Assembly (NCBI RefSeq): GCF_947495255.1 | Contig: NZ_CANLYI010000003.1 | Span: 310,001-374,000, forward strand | Direction of reading: 5' to 3' | From: an uncultured Winogradskyella sp. | Lineage (GTDB): Bacteria; Bacteroidota; Bacteroidia; Flavobacteriales; Flavobacteriaceae | Length of the DNA: 64,000 nt | Shown here: in pieces, positions 41,883 through 52,100 of the stretch | Layout: every line of letters starts with the position of its first letter | Position numbering within the stretch: position 1 is the first letter of the stretch | Position numbers and translations under genes: made by a program | The notes under the pieces: model-generated | What the model was told of the DNA's origin: nothing | Databases searched by the model: none | What the model saw: the letters and a program-made list of their open reading frames with translations, nothing else

Positions 41883-41925
41883 TGACATAGGTCATGTTTA
41901 ATTAGGCTTATGAACAGTACTTTTA
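41883..41925 (+). promoter_or_regulatory. TGAY-box promoter 15 (TolC/HlyD/ABC-2 operon)
   Basis: Operator TGACATAGGTCA (41883-41894), identical to site 13, then 23 nt and -7 box TACTTTTA (41918-41925). Confidence 0.82.
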
Positions 41926-41958
41926 CTTAAATTTTATCACTAAATGTTCAATTTACAA

Positions 41959-43452
41959 ATGAAACATTTGATTTATTTATATTCAAAAAAAACAATTAGT
42001 ATCATTAACATTATGTCACTAATGTTGCTCTGTAATTTTTATAGTTATGGTCAAGAAAGAACAATTAGTCTTTCTGAAGCTTTAGAAATTAGTTATTCTA
42101 ATAACGAGAATATAAAACGCTACGCAGAACGTGTTGAGCAAAAGAATTACGAGGATAAAGCCGCAAAGGGTAATTTTTTACCTTCCATTAATCTTCTTGG
42201 AGTTTATACTTATTTAAGTGAAAATATGGAGGTAAATACATCTCAAGTTCAAAGTTCTTTAGATGATTTAGGAGGAAAATATGGTGCTGCTTTTATACAA
42301 GCTTATGGAGATCAGATAGGCCTATCTGGAGTATCTGCAGAAAGTGCATTCAGTACTTTAGTCGGAGTTTTAGAGCAATTTCCTGCATATCCCAATGTAA
42401 TTGTAGACAACCAACAGATTTATACTGCAGCAATAACAGCAACACAACCCATTTTTACAGGTGGAAAAATTATAGCAGCTAAGAAGTATGCCAAGGCAGA
42501 ACTAGAATCTTCTGAAATAGAATTTAAACAAGTTAAAGACGAAATAGCAACTGAGCTTATAGATCGTTATCTCACAGTTGTTTTGTTAAAGCAAGTAATT
42601 AAAACACGTCAGCAGGTTTATGAAGGAATGCTAACACATAAAGCACAAACAGAACGTGCAATTGAATTAGAGATTCTGCCAAAGCATGTATTGTTAAGAG
42701 CGAAAGTAGCCGTTGCTGATGCCGAAAAAGATCTAAACAATGATAAAAACAAATTAAAATTAGCAGAATTAGCTTTGCGCACCACTATGAATTTATCTGA
42801 TGCTGTGCCACTTAAAGTAATGGATAGTATTGGCTATCAAAACCTTAATTTCAATTTTAATGAACTTTTAGAAACAGCAAATACAAATCAACCGATGTTA
42901 GAATTGATTGACCAGAAAGAAATTATGGCTAAACAGGCTTATGCGTTAGAACGATCTAAGTTTATGCCTAATATTGCTGCTTTTGGTACTTATAACATGT
43001 TTCGTGAAGATTTACCCATTATTCCTCCAAAATTTATTGTAGGTGTGCAAGCACAGCTTAATATTTTTAATGGTTTTAAAGACGTCAACAAACTTAAAGC
43101 TAGTAAGCATTTGAAAGAGGAAGTGAAAAATGCAAAAGCATACGCTTCGCAACAAATTAAACTCCTAGTAGAAAGTAATTATATGAATACGCTTAACCAA
43201 CAAAAATTATATAATAGCCAAATAACTACAGTAGAACTCGCAAAAGAAAATCTTAGAATTAATACCAGACGTTTTGAAGAAGGACTTGGTAAATCTATCG
43301 ATGTCATTGATGCCTCTTTGCTCTATGAAAAATCTAAAATAGAACAACTAGTTGCTTTAGACGGTTATTACAAAGCTATTGCTCATTTGTATAGTGCTAT
43401 TGGACAACCAGAAAAAATAATACCAATCATTAGTAATCAAATTTTACCATGA
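41959..43452 (+). CDS. TolC-family outer membrane efflux protein
   Basis: 497 residues from the ATG at 41959 (Met6 of the frame that begins at 41944; the later start gives a basic n-region for the signal peptide MKHLIYLYSKKTIS ending SYGQE and a normal leader after the TGAY promoter). The mature protein shows two OEP repeats: SLSEALEISYSNNENIKRYAERV, and TNQPMLELIDQKEIM through NIFNGFKDVNKL, joined by long helices (EIATELIDRYLTVVLLKQV). It would be the exit duct of a tripartite pump with the HlyD protein and two permeases encoded next, each overlapping or adjacent. It is the first gene of the operon from promoter 15. Confidence 0.9.
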   Translation: MKHLIYLYSKKTISIINIMSLMLLCNFYSYGQERTISLSEALEISYSNNENIKRYAERVEQKNYEDKAAKGNFLPSINLLGVYTYLSENMEVNTSQVQSSLDDLGGKYGAAFIQAYGDQIGLSGVSAESAFSTLVGVLEQFPAYPNVIVDNQQIYTAAITATQPIFTGGKIIAAKKYAKAELESSEIEFKQVKDEIATELIDRYLTVVLLKQVIKTRQQVYEGMLTHKAQTERAIELEILPKHVLLRAKVAVADAEKDLNNDKNKLKLAELALRTTMNLSDAVPLKVMDSIGYQNLNFNFNELLETANTNQPMLELIDQKEIMAKQAYALERSKFMPNIAAFGTYNMFREDLPIIPPKFIVGVQAQLNIFNGFKDVNKLKASKHLKEEVKNAKAYASQQIKLLVESNYMNTLNQQKLYNSQITTVELAKENLRINTRRFEEGLGKSIDVIDASLLYEKSKIEQLVALDGYYKAIAHLYSAIGQPEKIIPIISNQILP

Positions 43453-44423
43453 AAAAATCATACATCATATTAGCTATTCCGATACTTATTATACTATTCT
43501 CTATTGTATATTTTTTGGTTAGGTCTGCTACTCCAGAACAAGAAATATATGTTGGTATGCTAGAAACTACTGAAGTGAATGTATCATCAGAAATTCCTGG
43601 ACGTGTAAATTCTATTTTAATCGAAAAAGGAAGTGTTGTAGAAAAAGGACAAGTTTTAGCAACACTAGAAGCAGATATTTTAGATGCCAAAAAAGGACAA
43701 GCTGAAGGTATGGTAAAAGCAGCACAGTCTTTAATTGAAAAAGCACAAACAGGAGCACGTAAAGAGGAAGTTAGTGCATTACAAAATCAATACTTAATGG
43801 CTAAAAGTCAATTTGATTTTGCCGATAAAAGTTATAAACGATATCAAGCACTTTATGCAGATAGTATTATTTCTAAACAAGAGATGGATGAAGTACAGTT
43901 TAAATATGATGCTGCTAAAGAACAAATGAATGCTGCGAAATCTATGTGGGAAATGGGTAAAAAAGGGACTAGAAAAGAAGATATAAAAGCAGCACAAGGA
44001 AGTTATGAAAGAGCGCAAGGTGCGTACAATGAAGTAGAAGCTTATTATGATGAGTTAGATATTGTTGCACCAGCATCTGGTATTATTAGCAATCAAATTG
44101 CAGAAGAAGGTGAGGTTATGGCTTCAGGCTATCCAATTGTTACAATTCAAATACCCGAAAAAATATATGCTATTTTCAATATAAGAGAAGATCATTTATC
44201 TGATTTTAAAATGGGAACAACATACAAGGCTAAGGTGCCTGGATTAAATAATGAATTCGTTAATTTTAAAGTCACTTATATTTCTCCTATGGCAGATTTT
44301 GCAACTTGGGTGCCTATAAAAGCAAAAGGTGAATATGAACTTAAATCATTTGAAATTCATCTAAAACCACAAGAACGTATTGCAGATTTGCGTCCAGGAA
44401 TGTCGATTCAAATTATTAAATAA
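43449..44423 (+). CDS. HlyD-family periplasmic adaptor
   Basis: 324 residues with one N-terminal membrane anchor (YIILAIPILIILFSIVYFLVR). It has a biotinyl-lipoyl hairpin (PGRVNSILIEKGSVVEKGQVLATLEADILDAKKGQ), an alpha-helical hairpin of about 100 residues (YKRYQALYADSIISKQEMDE), and a barrel domain with APASGIISNQIAEEGEV. It bridges inner membrane permeases and the TolC duct. The start overlaps the TolC stop by 4 bp (ATGA), showing translational coupling. 8 bp before the first ABC-2 permease gene. Confidence 0.9.
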   Translation: MKKSYIILAIPILIILFSIVYFLVRSATPEQEIYVGMLETTEVNVSSEIPGRVNSILIEKGSVVEKGQVLATLEADILDAKKGQAEGMVKAAQSLIEKAQTGARKEEVSALQNQYLMAKSQFDFADKSYKRYQALYADSIISKQEMDEVQFKYDAAKEQMNAAKSMWEMGKKGTRKEDIKAAQGSYERAQGAYNEVEAYYDELDIVAPASGIISNQIAEEGEVMASGYPIVTIQIPEKIYAIFNIREDHLSDFKMGTTYKAKVPGLNNEFVNFKVTYISPMADFATWVPIKAKGEYELKSFEIHLKPQERIADLRPGMSIQIIK

Positions 44424-44431
44424 TCATCTCC

Positions 44432-45613
44432 ATGAAATGGTCTGTATACCATATTTTTAAAAGGGAAATGAAAAGATTGTCTCGGCAAAAATCTGCCAGA
44501 AATCTATTTTTAATAATTCCTTTTGTTGTCTTTATTTTATTGGGTTTAATTTACTCTAAAGGTGCACTAAGAGAAGTTTCTATTGCAGTTTATGATAATG
44601 ATAATAGTGAATTAAGCAGAACTTACATTCGTTCATTAGAGGCGTCTCCTAACTTAGACGTTATCTACTATATGTCTTCAGAAGACGATTTAGAATCTGT
44701 GTTTGTAGAAAACGAAGTTCAAGGTATATTCTATATTCCAAAAGACTTTTATAAAGATGTACTTAAAGGTATTCCTGTTGATGTAAAAATTTATATCAAC
44801 TCTACAAATATTGTTTTTGGAAATCTGTTGTATAAGTCGGCATCAGAAGTGACACAACTAATGAGTGCTGCTGTTGTTGTGAAAAATATAGCATCTTTAG
44901 GTATAAATCCCAATAAAATATTGGGAACTGTAATGCCAATAGATGTTAATACTAAAGTTTTAGCAAACCCTCAGTACAACTATATTTATTATCTATTACC
45001 TGGTTTGGCAACGGTTTTAATACAGATGATTCTATTTTTTGCCGCTTCAAGAGCCTTTAATAACGAATGGAAATTAGATACCTATTCAGATTTATATGCC
45101 ACTGCTAATGGAAATATTATTACCATGATTTTAGGTAAATATTTAGCCTATCTTGTATTTGGTTTAAGTCTATGTGGGTTTTTATTTGCAATAGTATTTC
45201 CCATTTTTCAGATTCCTATTTATGGTAGTATAGGTTCACTTTTAGTACTACTTTTAATTTTTCTTACCGTTAATATTTTTCTGGGTTTTGGAGTCTCGTT
45301 TCTCTTTAAAAATGAAATAATTGCTTTAGATGTGGCTATTTTTTATAATTCACCAGCCTTTGTGTTTAGCGGTTTTACGTTTCCTATTTGGGCCATGCCT
45401 TGGTTTAATAGTGTGTATGCTCAAGTTATCCCTTATACACACTTTTTAACAGGCTTCTTAAAAATTTACCAACTAAATACACCTTTCAAGTTTATAGTAC
45501 CCGAAATACAGAGGCTCTTTGTATTTCTTTTAATTGGCGTATTGATTATTGGTATTGGATTAATAGTTAATAGAAAGACTATATTTCTGCACCCCAAAAT
45601 GAGTACGATATGA
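44432..45613 (+). CDS. ABC-2-type permease, first of a pair
   Basis: 393-residue inner membrane protein of ABC-2 permease layout (YhhJ/YbhR type): one N-terminal helix (NLFLIIPFVVFILLGLIYS), an extracytoplasmic domain of about 150 residues (EVSIAVYDNDNSELSRTYI), then five C-terminal helices. It overlaps the following permease gene by 4 bp (stop within ATGA). Such permeases normally need a cytosolic ATPase, but none is encoded in this operon or anywhere in the window. Substrate unknown; drug or lipid export is usual for the family. Confidence 0.88.
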   Translation: MKWSVYHIFKREMKRLSRQKSARNLFLIIPFVVFILLGLIYSKGALREVSIAVYDNDNSELSRTYIRSLEASPNLDVIYYMSSEDDLESVFVENEVQGIFYIPKDFYKDVLKGIPVDVKIYINSTNIVFGNLLYKSASEVTQLMSAAVVVKNIASLGINPNKILGTVMPIDVNTKVLANPQYNYIYYLLPGLATVLIQMILFFAASRAFNNEWKLDTYSDLYATANGNIITMILGKYLAYLVFGLSLCGFLFAIVFPIFQIPIYGSIGSLLVLLLIFLTVNIFLGFGVSFLFKNEIIALDVAIFYNSPAFVFSGFTFPIWAMPWFNSVYAQVIPYTHFLTGFLKIYQLNTPFKFIVPEIQRLFVFLLIGVLIIGIGLIVNRKTIFLHPKMSTI

Positions 45614-46791
45614 ACTTAAAACTCATTTGGATATTGCTCAAAAAAGAAGCCAGCTTGGTCTACAACGACCATAGTATTCTATTGGCTTTGTTGGCGGCAC
45701 CTTTACTTTATTTTGCTTTAATGGGTTCTACTTATTTTAATAAAGATGAAGAGGAGGTAAGTGTAGGTATTGTAGATTTAGATAACTCGCAAAGCAGCAA
45801 GTCCTTTTTAAATAAAATTAACGCCACTCAAAAAATAAATATAACGAATAGTTACATCAACTTGGCTGAAGCTAAAAACGGATTTTACAGTTTTGATGTG
45901 CAAGGATTAATACATATACCAAAAGGGTTTGAAGAGAAATTAATAGCGCAAGAGAGTACACCAATTGGTTTAATTCTTAATAATTCTAAATTTCTGTCTT
46001 CTAACGATATTAACAAAGCGGTCAATTTGGTCGCTATGGAATATGCCGTAAACTCTCGTCAAAAGTTTTTTGAATCTAAAGGTATAAACCCTTCTTTGGC
46101 AGAATTAAAAGCGCAACCTATAACGGCACAAATTAATGCAGTTTATAACCCAACTAATAATTATGGTAATTTTTTACTACCAGCATTATTTATTCTTATT
46201 TTACATCAGACGTTACTAATTGGTATGTCTGAAAGTGTCGCCTACGACCGAGAAAATAATGTTCTAAAATCTAATTTTGAAGAAAGTAATTACAGTTTCC
46301 TTAATTATATATTAGGTAAAACAAGTTTTTATCTATTACTCTATTTTGCTTATATGCTGCTTACTTTTTTTGTTGTGTTTCCTGTTTTTGATTTACCATT
46401 AAATGGAAGTTTTTTTACATTGATTATGGTCTCTTTTTTGTTTTTTATGGCGACCATATTATATGGATGGTTTGTGTCGTCTTTTTTTAAATCTCAAGCC
46501 AAGGTTATGGAGATAATGGCATTTATATCGTATCCTGTTTTTTTAATTACCGGAATCACTTGGTCCTTTAAAGATATGCCACTAGTATTACAATATGTTT
46601 CAAATTTAATTCCATTAAAACCTTATTTCGAATTTTTAAAGAAACATACTATAATGGGTGTGGATAGTAGATTATACAATTCTGAAATCATTCACATACT
46701 TCTTTTACTATTAGTTGGGTATGTTGCTGCTTTATTGAGATTCTATTATTTGAAAAATCGAGTTTTAGAATTAAAGTCAAAACCGATTTAA
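45610..46791 (+). CDS. ABC-2-type permease, second of a pair
   Basis: 393 residues, same layout as the preceding permease: N-terminal helix (HSILLALLAAPLLYFALMGS), extracytoplasmic domain (EVSVGIVDLDNSQSSKSFL) and five C-terminal helices with FISYPVFLITGITWSFKDMP, the conserved loop of the family. It is equal in length to its partner but diverged. It likely forms a heterodimer with the first permease in a TolC-linked exporter. The ATPase is absent from the operon. It is the last gene of the TGAY-box promoter 15 operon, which ends 28 bp before a convergent gene; no strong terminator is seen. Confidence 0.88.
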   Translation: MNLKLIWILLKKEASLVYNDHSILLALLAAPLLYFALMGSTYFNKDEEEVSVGIVDLDNSQSSKSFLNKINATQKINITNSYINLAEAKNGFYSFDVQGLIHIPKGFEEKLIAQESTPIGLILNNSKFLSSNDINKAVNLVAMEYAVNSRQKFFESKGINPSLAELKAQPITAQINAVYNPTNNYGNFLLPALFILILHQTLLIGMSESVAYDRENNVLKSNFEESNYSFLNYILGKTSFYLLLYFAYMLLTFFVVFPVFDLPLNGSFFTLIMVSFLFFMATILYGWFVSSFFKSQAKVMEIMAFISYPVFLITGITWSFKDMPLVLQYVSNLIPLKPYFEFLKKHTIMGVDSRLYNSEIIHILLLLLVGYVAALLRFYYLKNRVLELKSKPI

Positions 46792-46819
46792 TAAATGATT
46801 GTAATAGGTTAAAGACTTT

Positions 46820-47503
46820 CTACAATGCTCCATTAATGGTAGCTATAAATGCTATTATAACAAGGAGTGTTAATATTCCTAATGCTAAAGCATAAATTTT
46901 TACTAAGGTATTTTTTACGGTTTTATTAGGACTAAAGTACTTCTGAAAAAAAGGAATACTGATAGGTATAAAAATAAGTAATAAAGTATATGCTGTAGAA
47001 TTAACAAATGTTGCGTCGCTATTATTCTTTTTAACATAAATAGCTCTTGCAGAATAATGACAGATAATTGGATAGAGAACTATTAGGCCAACAAAATTGA
47101 TAGTTTCTCTTGTTGCATATAAAACCCAAGTATAATTATCGTAAGAGTTGCTTAGAAAAGCAAATAAAGCCTCATAGACTAAATTATATAGTAGATAAAA
47201 CAGAAATAACCCAAATGCAATACGAAACCATTTTACAGGAATGCCAAGTTTAGAATGTTCTACCGAAAGCGTTGTTGCTCTCAACCATAAAATCCAGAGT
47301 AAAAAAACTAAGGCAAAAAGTATAAAAACAACAATTAAAAGAATAGAAATCACTTGTATTTGTGATTCGAGTCCTTCCTTTAAATTACGAAGAGAAACCG
47401 AAAGAATGGTATGAAAGGCTATGACTATTAGCGGAAAAATAATTAGATAAATTGCTAATTTTTTAGGAGATAGCTTTAAGATATAATTTGAAATTTTATG
47501 CAT
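46820..47503 (-). CDS. Six-helix membrane protein of unknown function
   Basis: 227 residues with six predicted membrane helices (about 17-37, 47-69, 92-110, 137-153, 171-187 and 203-222) and short loops; a Tyr/Asn-rich segment (FLSNSYDNYTWVLYATRE) lies between helices 3 and 4. No conserved family is recognised. It is convergent with the ABC-2 operon and lies 50 bp downstream of a lipoprotein gene on the same strand, so the two may be transcribed together from the promoter at 48126-48154. Function is unknown. Confidence 0.65.
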   Translation of the reverse strand: MHKISNYILKLSPKKLAIYLIIFPLIVIAFHTILSVSLRNLKEGLESQIQVISILLIVVFILFALVFLLWILWLRATTLSVEHSKLGIPVKWFRIAFGLFLFYLLYNLVYEALFAFLSNSYDNYTWVLYATRETINFVGLIVLYPIICHYSARAIYVKKNNSDATFVNSTAYTLLLIFIPISIPFFQKYFSPNKTVKNTLVKIYALALGILTLLVIIAFIATINGAL

Positions 47504-47553
47504 ACAATTGTTAACCTGTGTGTAATGAATAGATTGTTGAGGTTTTAGATTAA

Positions 47554-48093
47554 TTAGTAACGAGAAACCTCAATACCATTAGCTTTTGCATAAGGAATTG
47601 CAATATCCATTAAATTTGAATGTAAATCCCAAAAATCATCTAAATTGGATTTTTCAAACAAGATTATTTCTTGGTGAATCTCAGATTTTGGGGCATTGTT
47701 ATCTATAAGTTTAGCAATTTTTATGTATTCTGATTTGTATTTGTCTAAGGTGAATTCATGCAGTTTTAAAGAGGCATTTATCATTGCTTCTGTACTTGCT
47801 GTTACTTTTAAATCTTTAATCTCATTGATACTTTTTTCCATATTAGGAATGACGTATGTTGTTAAATGAGGAACAAGCATATCTTGCATATCATAAGTTT
47901 CATTTTCAAGTTTAATATACAATGCCTTTTGTGATTTTGCATTCATGTAGTTCTCAAAATCTTGTTCTCCAAATCCACCCAATAAATTAGTGTTTAGAGC
48001 AACTTTACCAAAATATTTTTCAGGACTTACGCTAAAACTGCACGACTGTGCTATTAAAATGAGAATTAAAATTGTAAAAAGTTTTGTTTTCAT
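47554..48093 (-). CDS. Lipoprotein of unknown function
   Basis: 179 residues with a lipobox IAQSC (Cys18). The mature protein is helical with a repeated hydrophobic/acidic pattern (NMEKSINEIKDLKVTAS, DKYKSEYIKIAKLIDNN, NLDDFWDLHSNLMDIAIPYAK). A His in LHSNLMD and another in LKLHEFTLD are noticeable, but no domain is recognised. Its promoter belongs to a pair of near-identical elements in this window, the other one lying upstream of the giant repeat-protein gene, so the two may share a regulator. Confidence 0.68.
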   Translation of the reverse strand: MKTKLFTILILILIAQSCSFSVSPEKYFGKVALNTNLLGGFGEQDFENYMNAKSQKALYIKLENETYDMQDMLVPHLTTYVIPNMEKSINEIKDLKVTASTEAMINASLKLHEFTLDKYKSEYIKIAKLIDNNAPKSEIHQEIILFEKSNLDDFWDLHSNLMDIAIPYAKANGIEVSRY

Positions 48094-48124
48094 GATGGTT
48101 AAATTTTTGATTTTTTTTCACATT

Positions 48125-48173
48125 ACAAAACTAATTTGGATTCAAATTTCTCAATACCCTGAAAACCGTTAAA
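48125..48173 (-). promoter_or_regulatory. 49-bp duplicated promoter element, copy 1 (lipoprotein gene)
   Basis: Minus strand: conserved block ending in TTTAACGGTTTTCAGGG, TTG at 48154-48152, 18 nt, -7 box TAGTTTTG (48133-48126), leader of about 27 nt to the start at 48093. It matches 44 of 49 bases of the copy at 57084-57132; the differences fall in the spacer. Confidence 0.78.
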
Positions 48174-48212
48174 ATATAAATGTAAACAGGGATTATTTAG
48201 TTACGTTTAATG

Positions 48213-49145
48213 TTACTTATTACTATAGCCTTTGTTAAACTGATAACTTAAAATAAAACCATGAGTATTACCTAAGGGTGAGTTGTTTGTTGTTAAATTA
48301 TAATTATAAATAAGTCGAAAATTATTAAATAAATATACACCAGCTAATAGATTAAGTGAGTTATTAGTTCTGTAACCACCACCAAGCTCAAATTTGTTTC
48401 TAACACTAACAGCAATATTAAAATCTACTTGTAAAGGAGCACCTTTTTCATGTTTTAATAACACATTTGGTTTAATAAGTAAATCTTGAAAACGGTTGTT
48501 AAAAAATCGATATCCAAAATAACCGTAATAGGTATTAGAAATATTAAAACTCTTATCAGACACCAGAGCATCACCTATAACATTAGGTGAAGAAAAACCA
48601 ACATAAAACGTATTGTGATTAAATAAAAACCCAATACCTATTGTTGGTACAGTAGCACTAATATCTTCAGCGAAAATATGATCATTGGTAATACCTAATT
48701 CTGTGAGGTTGTCTTGGTATTGTTGTAGGCCTGCAGTCACACCAAAAGAAAGTACACCTGGATAATAGTTTTGCCAATAAGGACGGTCACTATCAAAATC
48801 AAAATATATTTTATAAGCGTATGCTGCAAAGAAACTTGTAGATTTTGTTACACCAATCTCATCACTAACAATACCAGCTCCAAGTCCTACCTTTTTTCGG
48901 TTAATAGAACCGTGTCCACTTAACGAAAAACTCTTTGGACTGCCATCAAACGGACTAAAATAACCCGAATTGCTTATAGAAAACTCCGTGTTTGACGTGA
49001 GTCCTGCATAAGCCGGATTTATAATAAATGGATTATAGTTGTATTCTGAAAACGAAGGTGTTTGCTGCGCAATAACCGTATTTGTCAAAAGCGTTGTTAA
49101 TCCAATAATTGTAGTAATAACTATTATTTTTCTTCTAAAATTCAT
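48213..49145 (-). CDS. PorP/SprF-family T9SS outer membrane protein
   Basis: 310 residues with a signal peptide (IIGLTTLLTNTVIAQQ) and the family N-terminus P-x-F-S-E-Y-N-Y-N-P-F-I-I-N-P-A-Y-A-G, then beta-barrel strands to the end (FRLIYNYNLTTNNSPLGNTHGFILSYQF). PorP/SprF proteins attach to type B sorting domains and help place secreted proteins on the cell surface. It follows the giant protein gene by 4 bp, and that protein ends with such a domain, so they are a matched secretion pair in one operon. Named as a family member only; this is not necessarily the gliding SprF. Confidence 0.93.
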   Translation of the reverse strand: MNFRRKIIVITTIIGLTTLLTNTVIAQQTPSFSEYNYNPFIINPAYAGLTSNTEFSISNSGYFSPFDGSPKSFSLSGHGSINRKKVGLGAGIVSDEIGVTKSTSFFAAYAYKIYFDFDSDRPYWQNYYPGVLSFGVTAGLQQYQDNLTELGITNDHIFAEDISATVPTIGIGFLFNHNTFYVGFSSPNVIGDALVSDKSFNISNTYYGYFGYRFFNNRFQDLLIKPNVLLKHEKGAPLQVDFNIAVSVRNKFELGGGYRTNNSLNLLAGVYLFNNFRLIYNYNLTTNNSPLGNTHGFILSYQFNKGYSNK

Positions 49146-49149
49146 CTAA

Positions 49150-52100
49150 TTATCTTTTAATAACAACGTAACCTTTTAAAGTTTTAAAATTGTGCTCACC
49201 ACTAATTGAAAATTGAAAGAAGTAGGTGCCATCAGGTAGTTTACCAGCTCCCATTTTAGTCTTTTTATTAGCGACTCCTCTAAATACATTAGATGTGTTA
49301 TTATAATCATCAATCTGAAAAACTAAATCGCCCCATCTATTGTAAATACTTACGGTGTTATTAGGATGGTCTTCAATGCCTTCAATATTCCAAAAATCGT
49401 TAACACCATCACTATTTGGTGAAAAACCATATTTGACATCATTTTTCGGAACGAGTAGTGTAGTAAATTCGCTTTCTGAACAGTTTTCAGCTTCTCCATT
49501 TATGTTATACGGAATGATTGTGATGTAGTAAGTTGTTATGCTTTCTAGCTCATCGTCAAAACTATAGGTTGTTGTAAAACCTACATCTAAATTATCAACA
49601 ATGTCAGTACCTCCAGATTCTGTACCTACAGATAATATATAACCATCAGCATTTGATATGGCTTCCCATGTTAAGTCAGTTTCTATAAAGACATCAATTT
49701 CACTATCGTACGGACTTAATAGTTCAGTACAAACAGGCGTTTTAACAATATCAAATATCTCTGAACTACAGCCTATTGCTTCAATAGTTCCATTAATAGG
49801 AATGATTGTTACAGCTACTATTTCATTGCTTAAAAATAAACTTGAAAAGTCGTAAAATGTATCTGTGGTTTCAAAATCTGAAACATTATTACTTGAAGTT
49901 CCGGTAATAGTGACTTTATAACTCGTTGCATTAGATACAGGATTCCATGTAATTTGAGTCAGATTAGTCGCAACATCAAAAGCACCATTTAATGGACTCG
50001 CAAGAGTAGTACAACTTGGTATTTCAGGAATAATAGTAAAACTTTCTAATGTACAACCAATAGCTTCAACAGTTTGATTAATAGGAGTTATAGTTACCGT
50101 TACAACCTCATCATTAACAAATGGATTAGTAAAATTGTAAAAAGTATCAGTAGTTTCAAAATCGGTAATATTGTTATAGGCAGTACCAGAAATAGTTACT
50201 TTGTAAGATGTTGCATTTGTTGCAGCATTCCATGTGATTTGATTGAAGTCTATAGCAACGTTAGTTTCACCATCTAAAGGACTAGCTAGAGCAGTACAAT
50301 CTGGTGTTACAGGAATAATAGTAAAACTTTCAGTAGAACAACCTAAAGCTTCTACAATTCCATCCATAGGAATAATAGTTATAGAAACTACTTCGCTATT
50401 TATGAATGGATTTGTGAAATTGTAGAAGGTATCTGAAGTTTCAAAATCGGTAGCATCATTATTAGTAGTGCCAGAAATAGTGATTTTATAAGAAGTCGCG
50501 TTTGTCACAGCACTCCAAGTGATTTGATTTAAATCTGTAGCAATGTTAGTAGCTTCATTAAGAGGGCTCGCAAGAGTAGTACAACTTGGTATTTCAGGAA
50601 TAATAGTAAAACTTTCTGATGTACAACCAATAGCTTCAACAGTTTGATTAATAGAAGTTATAGTTACCGTTACAACCTCATCATTAACAAATGGATTAGT
50701 AAAATTGTAAAAAGTATCAGTAGTTTCAAAATCAGTAATATTGTTATTGGCAGTACCAGAGATAGTTACTTTGTAAGACGTTGCATTTGTTGCAGCATTC
50801 CATGTAATTTGATTGAAGTCTATAGCAACATTAGTCTCACCATCTAAAGGATTAGCTAGAGCAGTACAATCTGGCGTTACAGGAATAATAGTAAAACTTT
50901 CAGTAGAACAACCCAAAGCTTCTACAATTCCATCTATAGGTATAATAGTTATAGAAACTATTTCGCTATTTATGAACGGATTTGTAAAGTTGTAGTAGGT
51001 ATCTGAAGTTTCAAAATCGGTAACATCATTATTAGAAGTACCAGAAATAGTGACTTTATAAGAAGTCGCGTTTGTCACGGCATTCCAAGTGATTTGGTTT
51101 AAATCTGTAGCAATGTTAGTAGCTCCATTAAGAGGGCTCTCAAGAGTAGTACAACTTGGTGTTTCAGGAACAATAGTAAAACTCTCAGGTATACAACCAA
51201 TAGCTTCAACAGTTTGATTAATAGGTATGATAGTTACCGTTACAACTTCATCATTAACAAATGGATTAGTAAAATTGTAAAAAGTATCAGTAGTTTCAAA
51301 ATCGGTAATATTGTTATTGGCAGTACCAGAGATAGTTACTTTGTAAGACGTTGCATTTGTTGCAGCGTTCCATGTAATTTGATTTAAATCAACTGCTACA
51401 TTTACAGCACTATCCAAAGGACTTGCAAGTGTAGTACAGTTTGGTGTTTCAGGAATAATAGTGAAACTTTCTGATGAACAACCTATAGCACTTTCCGTTG
51501 TATTGAATGGGATAATGGTTACTGTAACTATTTCACCATTTAAAAATGGATTGGAGAAATCATAAAACGTTTCTATTGTTTCAAAATCTGTTATATCATT
51601 GTTTGAAGTGCCTGAAATTGTTATACGATAAGATGTTGCATTTGTAGCGACATTCCAAGTAATTTGATTTAGATCTACAGCAATATTTGTTGTGCCATCT
51701 GTAGGACTTGTGAGATTTGTACAAACAGGCGTAGTAGAAATTGGGTCTTCAGTAGTAAATGTTTCTTCACTACATCCCGTTGCATCACCTATGGCGTTAT
51801 AAGGAATTATAGTAACATAATAAGTCCGAGTATTCTCTAAATCATTAGGAATGTCGTAAGTAGTCATGTTGCCAACATCTATACTATTAGCAACTTCAAT
51901 ACCATTGCTCGTAGTACCTATACTAATCAAGTATCCTGTTGCATCTGCAACAGCATTCCAAGAAATATTTGTGTCTATTAGAACGTCTATTTCATTATTA
52001 ATAGGACTAATTATACTTGTACATAATGGAGGACGAGGAATAGTTTGTGTTGTAAAACTATCTGTAGAACAACTGTTGGCATCACCTTCATCATTGTATG

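Noticed and set aside
6959-41894. Classical FNR (TTGAT-N4-ATCAA) or CRP (TGTGA-N6-TCACA) sites as an explanation for the palindromes
   Set aside because: The spacing is the same, but flanking T/A and TG/CA bases are not conserved and most sites have TGAC/GTCA; a distinct specificity of the same protein family fits better.
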